DNA from: Rhodopseudomonas palustris
GTDB taxonomy: Bacteria; Pseudomonadota; Alphaproteobacteria; Rhizobiales; Xanthobacteraceae
NCBI RefSeq assembly: GCF_003591005.1
Contig: NZ_QYYD01000022.1
Location: forward strand, 1 to 64,000
Direction: 5' to 3'
DNA: 64,000 nucleotides
In this document: piece after piece, positions 52,596-60,926 of the stretch
Numbering within the stretch: the first letter of the stretch is position 1
How the letters are laid out: every line of letters begins with the position of its first letter
Notes under the pieces: generated by a model
Database searches by the model: none
Seen by the model: the letters and a program-made list of their open reading frames with translations, nothing else
What the model was told of the DNA's origin: nothing
Position numbers and translations under genes: made by a program

Positions 52596-53180
52596 ATGAC
52601 CACATTCCCTGATAACCGGGACAACCCCCGTCAATACCACCCCACCGACGTCTCTCCCGAGCAGCTGTTCGCCGCCTGGTCGCGACGCGATCGCGAGGCC
52701 CTGATCGATGTCCTGATCGAGTCGCTGGACGCTGCGGACGCCGACCCTGACCTCGAGCCCGCCGGCGACGACGAGCCGACGCTGGGCTCGATCGCGGAGC
52801 ACACCAACTGGGCCGGCGGTAGCACCGACGACCGGGAAGGAGACGACGGTTGCGACGACCGCGAAGGCGACGAGCTGCAGCACGGCGGCGACGAGCATGA
52901 CGGTTGCGAGCCGGACGTCGACGCCGAGGACGCGCTTGGCTGGACCATCGACGGCGCGCTGGGCTACTCCGGCGACCACGAGGAGGGGAGCACCACAGCG
53001 GACGCGCTGGCGGCTGCGTGGGCCCGCTATAACGGCAAGGCACCGTCGCCCCGTCTTCAGGGCCCGGGGCGCGCTGTGAGCGTCGACCGGCTATCCTGGC
53101 GCCGGCGGCTCACCGGCTTGTCGGCGTTGCAGCTGGCGGCCGTGTCGCCGCGGCTCGATCGCAGGGAGGTGGGGCTATGA
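52596..53180 (+). CDS. very acidic protein, 194 aa
   Basis: The start (PTDVSPEQLFAAWSRRDREA) matches a family seen in Bradyrhizobium mobile DNA. Residues about 40-140 are dominated by Asp, Glu and Gly with the unit DDREGD repeated, then EPDVDAEDALGWTIDGA. The last 45 residues are basic. A DNA-mimic role, for example against host restriction, is a guess from charge only. It lies just left of the hairpin and DnaA-box region. Confidence 0.6.
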   Translation: MTTFPDNRDNPRQYHPTDVSPEQLFAAWSRRDREALIDVLIESLDAADADPDLEPAGDDEPTLGSIAEHTNWAGGSTDDREGDDGCDDREGDELQHGGDEHDGCEPDVDAEDALGWTIDGALGYSGDHEEGSTTADALAAAWARYNGKAPSPRLQGPGRAVSVDRLSWRRRLTGLSALQLAAVSPRLDRREVGL

Positions 53181-53235
53181 AACCTGAGACGAACGCCTAG
53201 CCTGTGTTGATACACCGGCCCATCGGTGGCAAGTT

Positions 53236-53269
53236 GGCGGTCTCGGGACCGCAATGAACCGAGACCGCC
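53236..53269. repeat. perfect 11-bp inverted repeat
   Basis: GGCGGTCTCGG and CCGAGACCGCC surround a 12-base loop. With no T run after it, a protein or replication site is as likely as a terminator. Confidence 0.6.
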
Positions 53270-53292
53270 GTTTGGGGAGCCATCCGGCGTTT

Positions 53293-53325
53293 GGGGGCTG
53301 GAGCGCAACCTCCGGCCCCCGTTTT
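53293..53325 (+). terminator. hairpin with T run
   Basis: GGGGGCTGGAG pairs with CTCCGGCCCCC and is followed by GTTTTCC. It could end the acidic-protein transcript or form part of a replication origin. Confidence 0.55.
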
Positions 53326-53379
53326 CCGGCAGTCACACCCTACGCTTGGAACCTGCTGACAGACCAGCCTCAGGCAGCT

Positions 53380-53441
53380 GTGGAAAAGCCTTATCCACCG
53401 CATCCACAGACCCTGTGGATAGGAGGGACAACGGGGATAAC
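53380..53441. other. cluster of DnaA-box-like sites, possible origin
   Basis: Within 62 bp there are five near matches to TTATCCACA on both strands: TGTGGAAAA (53380), TTATCCACC (53391), GCATCCACA (53400), TGTGGATAG (53414) and GGGGATAAC (53433). Together with the two hairpins just left, this resembles a replication origin or a DnaA-controlled promoter for the Arc-type gene. It is inferred from sequence only. Confidence 0.5.
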
Positions 53442-53442
53442 G

Positions 53443-53751
53443 CTATTGGGGCCTTGACAGGGGCTTGCGTTGTTTCTCGCGAATCCGACCCGCCGCCTCG
53501 ACCAGCTTTGCGAGATCTTCCTGCATCCGAGCAAGCGTAGCCTCCAGCTGCGGAAAGGTCTCAACGTCTTCCGGCTTCACTGGCCATTGAGCAATGTGGA
53601 TCGCCAGCGCCATGACGATCTGCGAGTTCATGGAGCGCCCGTTCTGATCCGCCAGCTTCGCTAACATGTCCCGCATCCCGGGCGGCATGCGAAGTACGAA
53701 TTGATCCGATCCCCTGCCGGCTTTCGTGGTTTTTGCGGCTTTCTTTGCCAT
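53443..53751 (-). CDS. Arc-type ribbon-helix-helix DNA-binding protein
   Basis: The 102-residue protein has a basic N-terminus, then the ribbon-helix-helix DQFVLRMPPGMRDMLAKLAD and NGRSMNSQIVMALAIHI, as in phage Arc repressors. A helical tail follows. The ATG at 53751 was chosen; the frame extends seven codons further. It is divergent from the miniprotein-integrase genes and its 3' end abuts the DnaA-box cluster, so it may regulate integration or replication of the island. Confidence 0.8.
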   Translation of the reverse strand: MAKKAAKTTKAGRGSDQFVLRMPPGMRDMLAKLADQNGRSMNSQIVMALAIHIAQWPVKPEDVETFPQLEATLARMQEDLAKLVEAAGRIREKQRKPLSRPQ

Positions 53752-53888
53752 AGTAGCACCGTGCGACTTCATTCTTGAGTCCGTGATATGACGGTGCTAT
53801 AACATCCCCCAGAGAACAAATCACTTGCTGAATAGGGGGAGGGCCAGCAACCATGCGGTCCCCCCGGTCTCAATGACAGGTGAATGCG

Positions 53889-54056
53889 ATGCCCCGACGC
53901 CCTTCGAACGTAAACCAAGCTGACGTGCAGCGGATAATCCGCGCCTGCAAGCGGGAGCGGGTGCCGTTTCGCCTGACGCTTCAGCCGAATGGTGCGGCCG
54001 TATTCGAACCGGCTGAGTGCTTCGTCGAGCAGGCCGTCGAGGAGCGCGCCGCCTGA
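53889..54056 (+). CDS. miniprotein before integrase, 55 aa
   Basis: The sequence RRPSNVNQADVQRIIRACKR then LTLQPNGAAVFEPAE shows a short helix and a beta hairpin. It is a partner of the next gene, with which it shares the NQADV/RQADV helix motif and an overlap of one base (TGATG). Such pairs stand before integrases in many Bradyrhizobium islands. The role is unknown. Confidence 0.62.
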   Translation: MPRRPSNVNQADVQRIIRACKRERVPFRLTLQPNGAAVFEPAECFVEQAVEERAA

Positions 54057-54238
54057 TGTCCCGAGGAGCGCAGACATTCCGGCAGGCCGACGTCACCAAG
54101 GCGTTGAAGGCAGCAGCAGCGGCCGGGATTACTGTGCAGCGTTTCGAGATCGACCGAGAAGGCAAGTTGGTCGTGATCGCCGGCCAGCCAGCCGACGTTG
54201 AGCCCGCAGGGCCGAACGAATGGGATTCCGTGCGGTGA
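54056..54238 (+). CDS. miniprotein before integrase, 60 aa
   Basis: The sequence FRQADVTKALKAAAAAGITV then QRFEIDREGKLVVIAGQPAD is a helix followed by a beta hairpin, much like the preceding 55-residue protein, so the two may be duplicates. It overlaps both neighbours, so the three genes form one operon with the integrase. It could be a directionality factor or regulator; this is unproven. Confidence 0.62.
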   Translation: MSRGAQTFRQADVTKALKAAAAAGITVQRFEIDREGKLVVIAGQPADVEPAGPNEWDSVR

Positions 54239-55332
54239 AACGGAAGAACCCCAAGCACGTTCACGAATACACGGATCGTCACGGCAAGGCGCGGTACTAC
54301 CTGCGACGGCCGGGCCTACCGAAGGTCGCGCTGTCGGGCCTTCCGTGGTCTCCCGAGTTCATGACCGCGTACGAGTCGGCAATGGCTGGCGAGGTTAGGC
54401 GGCCGCCGATCGGTGCAAGCCGAACACTTCCGGGAACAGTAAACGCCGCAATCGTCAGCTATTATCAGAGCGGCGCATTCGGTAGTCTCGCCGCGAGCAC
54501 ACGGCAGAGCCGCCGCGCAATCCTCGAGCGATTCCGCGAGAAGTGCGGTCCGCTGCAGCTTAAAGCCATGCCGACGGCCGCCTTACAGCGGATCATGGAT
54601 GGCTTCAGCCCGCTGGCTGCCCGCAACTGGAAAAAAGCTCTGCGGGGCTTCGTCGACCACTGCATCGCGAACCAATTCCTACAGCGTGATCCTCTCGCTG
54701 GCGTCAAGCTTGCGAAGACCAAGAAGTCCAGCGGCTTCCATACCTGGACGGTCGACGAGGTTGCGCAGTACAGGGCGCACCACGCATCCGGCACCAAGGC
54801 GCGGCTCGCAATGGAATTACTGCTGCAAACAGGCCACGCCCGCGTCGACGTCGTCAGGATGGGACGTCAGCACACCAAGAGCGGCAAGCTTTCGATGCGT
54901 CGGCAGAAGACGGGCGTGCAGTTCGACATCCCGCTGCTGCCTGAATTGGTCTCAGAGCTCGACTTGCAGCCGAAGTCAGATCAACTCGCCTTTCTCACAA
55001 ATGCGAAAGGCGAGCCCTTCACCCCGGCCGGCTTTGGTAACTGGTTTCGGTCGCGCTGCGATCAAGCAGGGCTGCCGCAGTGTTCGGCGCACGGACTGCG
55101 CAAAGCTGCAGCCGTGTACCACGCACTACACGGTGCAACTGCGCCGGAACTGATGGCGTGGTTCGGCTGGAAAACGATCGGTGAAGCGCAGCGCTACATC
55201 GAGGAAGCGAACCGCATCAAGCTTGCTGAAAGCGCCGGTGCGAAGCTCATTTCCAGAACAGCTGTTGGCTCACCCGCTGACCCGGTGAGCCAAAACCAGA
55301 CGCAAGCTATTGAAAAGGCGAAGGCCAGATGA
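54220..55332 (+). CDS. tyrosine recombinase / integrase of the island
   Basis: The 370-residue protein has an N-terminal SAM-like core-binding domain (about residues 65-150) and a catalytic domain with Arg208, His291-Arg294 (AHGLRKAAA) and nucleophile Tyr326 (EAQRYIEEANR). The second histidine is replaced by Trp in AWFGW, as in several related integrases. It overlaps the preceding gene by 19 bp and ends 5 bp from the tRNA-Arg 3' end, its target. A short inverted repeat (TTGGCTCACC and GGTGAGCCAA) lies inside its last codons. Confidence 0.9.
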   Translation: MGFRAVKRKNPKHVHEYTDRHGKARYYLRRPGLPKVALSGLPWSPEFMTAYESAMAGEVRRPPIGASRTLPGTVNAAIVSYYQSGAFGSLAASTRQSRRAILERFREKCGPLQLKAMPTAALQRIMDGFSPLAARNWKKALRGFVDHCIANQFLQRDPLAGVKLAKTKKSSGFHTWTVDEVAQYRAHHASGTKARLAMELLLQTGHARVDVVRMGRQHTKSGKLSMRRQKTGVQFDIPLLPELVSELDLQPKSDQLAFLTNAKGEPFTPAGFGNWFRSRCDQAGLPQCSAHGLRKAAAVYHALHGATAPELMAWFGWKTIGEAQRYIEEANRIKLAESAGAKLISRTAVGSPADPVSQNQTQAIEKAKAR

Positions 55333-55337
55333 GCAGG

Positions 55338-55352
55338 TGGCGATCCCAGCAG
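55338..55352. other. attR: 3' end of tRNA-Arg
   Basis: This is the same 15 bp as attL at 35790. The integrated element restored the tRNA 3' end, so the gene stays functional. Confidence 0.85.
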
Positions 55353-55414
55353 GATTCGAACCTGCAACCCGCGGAGTAGAAATCCGCTACTCTATCCAGT
55401 TGAGCTATGGGACC
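55338..55414 (-). tRNA. tRNA-Arg (UCU)
   Basis: The reverse strand folds as a 77-nt tRNA with CCA. The acceptor GGTCCCA pairs with TGGGATC, the T-arm contains GGTTCGAATCC and the anticodon loop TTTCTAC gives TCT. It is the integration target of the island on its 3' side. Confidence 0.95.
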
Positions 55415-55712
55415 GTCGGGGATGCTTCTAGCACCGCGGATACAAAAAATCCGCTCCTGAGACAACACTCCGCACACCATATCCGAACCATTTGCCGCGA
55501 TGCTGCGTCCAACCGGGGCAGCGCGTTGTATTCCGCGCCGCTGCACGCGAAGATGCGAATCTGATGGAGTGGCGATCGACATCGGGCCGTCATGGCCTCG
55601 GACGCAGACCGGCAGGCCGGGCGCGTCGCGGGCCGTGCCATCAGCGCGTCATTTTACGGGCATTTTCTCCATTCTCGGAACGCGGCACTCGTTCGCGGCA
55701 GGGGAGTTCGAC

Positions 55713-58700
55713 ATGATCGGTTGGGTTCGCACCATTGCGCTGTGCACGGCGCTGGCGCTCGGCAGCGCCTCCGCACTGGCCGCCGACAAGGCTTTCAAGC
55801 GGGACGATCTGGCGGATTCGGCGATCAAGCTGGAGGCGCAGATCAAGGGCGAGGCGGGGGCCGTTGCCAAGCCGGCGGCGAGCCTCAAGGCCGATGCCGA
55901 TGCCGCGCTGCGGCGCGGGGATTACCGCACGGGGCTGCAGATCATGGGACAGATCGCGGCGGTCGATCCCGCCGACGGCAGCAACTGGCTGCGGCTGGCC
56001 AAGACCGTATTCCAGATCAAGGCGCCAACCAGTTCCGAACAGACCTTCCTGCTCGAGCGCGCCTCGACCGCCGCCTACATCGCCTACCAGCGCGCCGGCA
56101 ATGCCGGCGAGGAGGCCGACGCGCTCGCCGTACTCGGCCGGTCGATGGCCGACCGGCGGCTGTGGCGGCCGGCGCTCGATACGTTGCGAATGTCGCTCGA
56201 TTTGCGCGAGGTCGCGGATGTCCGCGGGCGCTACGAGAAGCTGCGCGACGATCACGGCTTCCGGCTGCTCGATTATACCGTGGACTCCGACTCGGCGTCG
56301 CCGCGGGCGTGCTTCCAGTTCTCCGAGGACCTCGCCAAGCGCACCGATTTCGCGCCGTATCTGGCGCTGGCCGGCACCGACAAGCCGGCGCTGACCTCGG
56401 AAGACAAGCAGCTCTGCGTCGAGGGGCTCAAGCATGGCGAGCGCTACAACATCAATCTGCGTGCCGGCCTGCCGTCGACCGTCAAGGAGACGCTGCCGAA
56501 ATCGGCCGAGTTCAACATCTATGTGCGCGACCGCAAGCCGCTGGTGCGGTTCACCGGCCGCGCCTATGTGCTGCCGCGCACCGGCCAGCGCGGCATTCCG
56601 CTGGTCAGCGTCAACACCCCGACCGCGTCGGTGCAGGTGTTCCGGATCGGCGATCGGAACTTGATCAATACCGTGGTCGACAGCGACTTCCAGCGTACGC
56701 TCAGCCGCTATCAGCTCGACGATCTCGCTAGCCAGCGCGGCGCGCAGGTGTGGTCGGGCGAACTCGACACCGCGCCGGCGGCGCTGAATGCCGACGTCAC
56801 CACCGCGTTTGCGGTCGATCAGGTGCTCGGCGAATTACAGCCCGGCGTCTATGTGATGACGGCTGCGCCGAAGGCGCCGGTCGCCAACGCGGACGATGAC
56901 GGCCAGCTCGCGACGCAGTGGTTCATCGTCTCCGATCTCGGCGTCACCGCGTTCTCGGGCAATGACGGCATCCACGTCTTCGTCAATTCGCTGGCTTCGA
57001 CCGATCCGGTCGGCAAAGCCGAGGTGCGGCTGATCGCCCGCAACAACGAGATCCTCGCCAGCCGCAAGACCGACGAGGCCGGTCACGTGCTGTTCGAGGC
57101 CGGGCTGGCGCGGGGCGAGGGCGGCATGTCGCCGGCGCTGCTGACGGTGACCGGCGAGAAGGCCGACTATGCCTTCCTCAGCCTGAAGAGCAGCGCCTTC
57201 GACCTGTCCGACCGCGGCGTCTCCGGCCGCGCGGTGCCGGCCGGGGCCGACGCCTTCGTCTATGCCGAGCGCGGCGTGTATCGCTCCGGCGAGACCGTGC
57301 ATCTCACCGCGCTGCTGCGCGACGGCCAGGGCAATGCGCTGGTCGGCGGGCCGATGACGCTGGTGGTCGAACGGCCGGACGGCGTCGAATACCGCCGCGC
57401 CGTCCTGTCCGACCAGGGCGCCGGCGGCCGCAGCCTCGACGTCGCGCTGAACTCGGCGGTGCCGACCGGCACCTGGCGGGTGCGCGCCTTCACCGATCCG
57501 AAGGGCGCCAGCATCGGCGACACCACATTCATGGTCGAGGACTACGTCCCGGACCGGATCGAATTCGATATCTCCACCAAGGACAAACAGATCAAAGCTG
57601 ATGCTCCTGTGGAACTGAAGGTCGACGGCCGCTTCCTGTATGGCGCCCCGGCCTTGGGCCTGGCGCTGGAAGGCGACCTGCTGGTCGCGCCGGCCGACGG
57701 GCGTGCCGGCTACCCGGGCTATCAGTTCGGCGTTGCCGACGAGGAGACCACCAGCAACGAGCGCACGCCGCTGGAGAATTTGCCGGAAGCGGACGCCAAT
57801 GGCAGCGCGACGTTCTCGGTGAGCCTGCCGAAGCCGCCGTCCTCGACGCGGCCGCAGGAGGCGCAGATCTTCATCCGGATGCGGGAGGCCGGCGGCCGCG
57901 CCGTCGAGCGCAAGCTGGTGCTGCCGGTGGCGCCGTCGGCGCCGATGATCGGCGTCAAGCCGCTGTTCACCGAGAAGAACGTCGCCGAAGGCGACAACGC
58001 CAAGTTCGAGGTCGCCTTCGTGGCGCCGGACGGCACCGCGCTGGCGCGCTCCGGCTTGCGCTACGAGCTGCTGAAGATCGAGTCGCATTACCAGTGGTAC
58101 CGGCAGAATTCGTCGTGGGATTATGAGCCGGTGAAGTCGACCAAGCGCGTTGCCGACGGCGACGTGTCGGTTGCGCCAAGCAAGCCCGGCCAGCTGTCGT
58201 TCCAGCCCGAGACCGGCCGCTACCGGCTCGACGTCAAGACCGCCGATGCTGACGGCCCGATCACCTCGGTGCAATTCGACGTCGGCTGGTATTCCGACGG
58301 CTCCGCCGACACGCCGGATCTGCTGGAGACCTCGGTCGACAAGCCCGCCTACGCCTCCGGCGACACCATGACGGTGACCGTCAACGCGCGGACCGCGGGC
58401 CTGTTGACCGTCAACGTGCTCGGCGACCGGCTGCTGACAACGCAATCGGTGGCGGTCAAGCAGGGCTCCTCGCAGGTCAAGCTGCCGGTCGGCAAGGACT
58501 GGGGCACCGGCGCCTATGTGGTGACGACGCTGCGCCGCCCGCTCGACACCGAGGCGCAGCGGATGCCCGGACGCGCCATCGGCGTGCAGTGGGTGTCGAT
58601 TGACAAGACCGCGCGCACGCTCGCGGTGACGCTGTCGCCGCCGGCGCTGGTACGGCCCTCGACGACGCTGAAGCTGCCGGTGAAGCTTGGCGGTCTCAAT

Positions 58701-60926
58701 CCGGGCGAGGACGCCAAGATCGTCGTCGCCGCGGTCGATGTCGGCATCCTCAATCTGACCGGCTATAAGCCGCCGGCGCCGGACGATTACTATCTCGGCC
58801 AGCGCCGCATGACGTCGGAGATCCGCGACCTTTACGGACAACTGATCGACGGCATGCAGGGCACCCGCGGCCAGATCCGCTCGGGCGGCGACGCCGCCGG
58901 CGCAGAGCTGCAGGGCAGTCCGCCGACGCAGAAGCCGATGGCGCTGTATTCCGGCATCGTCACTGTCGGGCCCGATGGCTCCGCCGAGATCAGCTTCGAC
59001 ATTCCGGACTTCGCCGGCACCGCGCGGGTGATGGCGGTGGCGTGGACCGCCACCAAGGTCGGCCGCGCCACGACCGACGTCACCGTGCGCGACCCGGTGG
59101 TGCTGACCGCGACGCTGCCGCGCTTCCTGCGCAACGGCGATCGCGGCACGCTGGCGTTCGACCTCGACAATGTCGAAGGCGCGCCCGGCGACTACGCCAT
59201 CACGGTCAGCGCGACCGGTCCGGTGAAGCTGTCGGGGGCGGCCTCGACAACGATGAAGCTCGCCGCCAAGCAGCGGGGCTCGGCGTCGTTAGCCATCGAC
59301 GGCGGCGGCGCCGGCACCGCGGCGCTCGCCGTCGCGATCAGCGGGCCGAATGGCCTGTCATTGACCCGCAGCTACGCGCTCGACGTCCGCCCGGCCAACC
59401 AGACGTTGGCGCGACGGGCGGTCCGCACGCTCGCCAAGCAGGAGAGCCTGACGCTGACCGGCGACATGTTTGCCGATCTGGTGCCGGGCACCGGCAGCGT
59501 ATCGCTGTCGGTCAGCCAGTCCACCGCGCTCGACGCCGCCACCATCCTGAAGGCGCTCGACCGCTATCCGTTCGGCTGCTCCGAGCAGATCACCAGCCGC
59601 GCGCTGCCGCTGCTCTACGTCAATGATCTCGCCGCCGGGGCACATCTGGCGATGGATGCGTCGGCCGACGAGCGCATCAAGGGCGCGATCGACCGGCTGC
59701 TGGCCCGCCAGGGCTCGAACGGCTCGTTCGGGCTGTGGTCGACCGGCGGCGACGACGCCTGGCTCGACGCCTATGTCACCGACTTTCTGACGCGGGCGCG
59801 CGAGAAGAACTTCGTGGTGCCGGACGTCGCGTTCCGCAGCGCGCTCGACCGCATCCGCAACGCGGTGGTGAACGCCGAGGAGCCGGAGAAGGACGGCGGC
59901 CGCAACCTTGCTTACGGTCTGTATGTGCTGGCCCGCAACGGCGTCGCGCCGATCGGCGACCTGCGCTATCTGGCCGACACAAAGCTCGACAAGCTGGCGA
60001 CGCCGATCGCCAAGTCGCAGCTCGCGGCGGCGCTGGCGCTGGTCGGCGACCGCACCCGCGCAGAGCGGGTCTATGCGGCGGCGGCCGGCGATCTCGCGCC
60101 GAAGCCGGTGATCCAGTTCGGCCGGGTCGATTACGGCTCGGCGCTGCGCGATGCCGCTGCGCTGGTGTCGCTCGCCAGCGAAGGTGGCGCACCGAAGGGG
60201 ACGCTGACCACGGCCGTGCTGCGCGTCGAAGCGGCGCGGGGCCTGACGTCGTACACCTCGACGCAGGAGAATGCGTGGCTGGTCTTGGCAGCGCGGGCAC
60301 TCGCCAAGGAGCCGATCAGCCTCGACCTCAACGGCAGCGCGATCAAGACCGCGCTGTATCGCAGCTACAAGGCCGACGAGGTCCGCGTCGAGCCGCTGAA
60401 GATCGCCAATGCCGGCGACGCGCCGGTGCAGGCGGTGGTGACGGTCAGCGGCTCGCCGCTGACGCCGGAGCCGGCCGCCAGCAACGGCTTCAAGATCGAG
60501 CGCAGTTACTTCACGCTCGCCGGCGAGCCGGCCGACATCACCAAGGCCAAGCAGAACGACCGCTTCGCCGTGGTGCTGACGATCACCGAGGCCAAGCCGG
60601 AATACGCCCACGTGATGGTGGCGGACTATCTGCCCGCCGGCCTCGAGATCGACAACCCGCATCTGGTGTCGTCCGGCGATGCCGGCACGCTGGACTGGAT
60701 CGAAAACGGCCAGGAGCCGGTCAACACCGAATTCCGGGACGACCGCTTCACCGCGGCGATCGATCGCAAGGCCGAAGACAAGGCGGTGTTCACCGTCGCT
60801 TATGTGGTCCGCGCCGTGTCGCCCGGCAAATACGTGCTGCCGCAGGCTTGCGTCGAGGACATGTACAACCCGTCGCGCTACGGCCGCACCGGCACCGGCA
60901 CCGTCGAAGTGACGAAGGCGAAATGA
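55713..60926 (+). CDS. bacterial alpha-2-macroglobulin family protein
   Basis: The 1737-residue protein has a signal peptide (MIGWVRTIALCTALALGSAS) without a lipobox, then MG-type beta-sandwich domains. MVEDYVPDRIEFDIS is a typical stretch. The thioester-like site is C1289-S-E-Q1292 in PFGCSEQITSR, the start of the helical thioester domain. Such proteins trap attacking proteases in the periplasm by covalent linkage. The family length is about 1500-1900. GGGGAG precedes the ATG at 55713. Its stop overlaps the pbpC start by ATGA, the usual partnership. Confidence 0.9.
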   Translation: MIGWVRTIALCTALALGSASALAADKAFKRDDLADSAIKLEAQIKGEAGAVAKPAASLKADADAALRRGDYRTGLQIMGQIAAVDPADGSNWLRLAKTVFQIKAPTSSEQTFLLERASTAAYIAYQRAGNAGEEADALAVLGRSMADRRLWRPALDTLRMSLDLREVADVRGRYEKLRDDHGFRLLDYTVDSDSASPRACFQFSEDLAKRTDFAPYLALAGTDKPALTSEDKQLCVEGLKHGERYNINLRAGLPSTVKETLPKSAEFNIYVRDRKPLVRFTGRAYVLPRTGQRGIPLVSVNTPTASVQVFRIGDRNLINTVVDSDFQRTLSRYQLDDLASQRGAQVWSGELDTAPAALNADVTTAFAVDQVLGELQPGVYVMTAAPKAPVANADDDGQLATQWFIVSDLGVTAFSGNDGIHVFVNSLASTDPVGKAEVRLIARNNEILASRKTDEAGHVLFEAGLARGEGGMSPALLTVTGEKADYAFLSLKSSAFDLSDRGVSGRAVPAGADAFVYAERGVYRSGETVHLTALLRDGQGNALVGGPMTLVVERPDGVEYRRAVLSDQGAGGRSLDVALNSAVPTGTWRVRAFTDPKGASIGDTTFMVEDYVPDRIEFDISTKDKQIKADAPVELKVDGRFLYGAPALGLALEGDLLVAPADGRAGYPGYQFGVADEETTSNERTPLENLPEADANGSATFSVSLPKPPSSTRPQEAQIFIRMREAGGRAVERKLVLPVAPSAPMIGVKPLFTEKNVAEGDNAKFEVAFVAPDGTALARSGLRYELLKIESHYQWYRQNSSWDYEPVKSTKRVADGDVSVAPSKPGQLSFQPETGRYRLDVKTADADGPITSVQFDVGWYSDGSADTPDLLETSVDKPAYASGDTMTVTVNARTAGLLTVNVLGDRLLTTQSVAVKQGSSQVKLPVGKDWGTGAYVVTTLRRPLDTEAQRMPGRAIGVQWVSIDKTARTLAVTLSPPALVRPSTTLKLPVKLGGLNPGEDAKIVVAAVDVGILNLTGYKPPAPDDYYLGQRRMTSEIRDLYGQLIDGMQGTRGQIRSGGDAAGAELQGSPPTQKPMALYSGIVTVGPDGSAEISFDIPDFAGTARVMAVAWTATKVGRATTDVTVRDPVVLTATLPRFLRNGDRGTLAFDLDNVEGAPGDYAITVSATGPVKLSGAASTTMKLAAKQRGSASLAIDGGGAGTAALAVAISGPNGLSLTRSYALDVRPANQTLARRAVRTLAKQESLTLTGDMFADLVPGTGSVSLSVSQSTALDAATILKALDRYPFGCSEQITSRALPLLYVNDLAAGAHLAMDASADERIKGAIDRLLARQGSNGSFGLWSTGGDDAWLDAYVTDFLTRAREKNFVVPDVAFRSALDRIRNAVVNAEEPEKDGGRNLAYGLYVLARNGVAPIGDLRYLADTKLDKLATPIAKSQLAAALALVGDRTRAERVYAAAAGDLAPKPVIQFGRVDYGSALRDAAALVSLASEGGAPKGTLTTAVLRVEAARGLTSYTSTQENAWLVLAARALAKEPISLDLNGSAIKTALYRSYKADEVRVEPLKIANAGDAPVQAVVTVSGSPLTPEPAASNGFKIERSYFTLAGEPADITKAKQNDRFAVVLTITEAKPEYAHVMVADYLPAGLEIDNPHLVSSGDAGTLDWIENGQEPVNTEFRDDRFTAAIDRKAEDKAVFTVAYVVRAVSPGKYVLPQACVEDMYNPSRYGRTGTGTVEVTKAK

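Larger units (their letters stand above)
35790..55352. mobile_element. integrated island / prophage remnant at tRNA-Arg(UCU)
   Basis: A stretch of about 19.5 kb is bounded by 15-bp direct repeats and has a tyrosine recombinase at its right end, next to the tRNA target. The content differs from the flanks: partial phage head and tail genes, many orphan miniproteins, two broken genes and several patches of lower GC. The structural module lacks a large terminase, portal, major capsid and lysis genes. It is therefore a decayed prophage, or a satellite-like element that relies on a helper. Replication-type features (DnaA-box cluster, hairpins) sit near the integrase. Confidence 0.82.
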
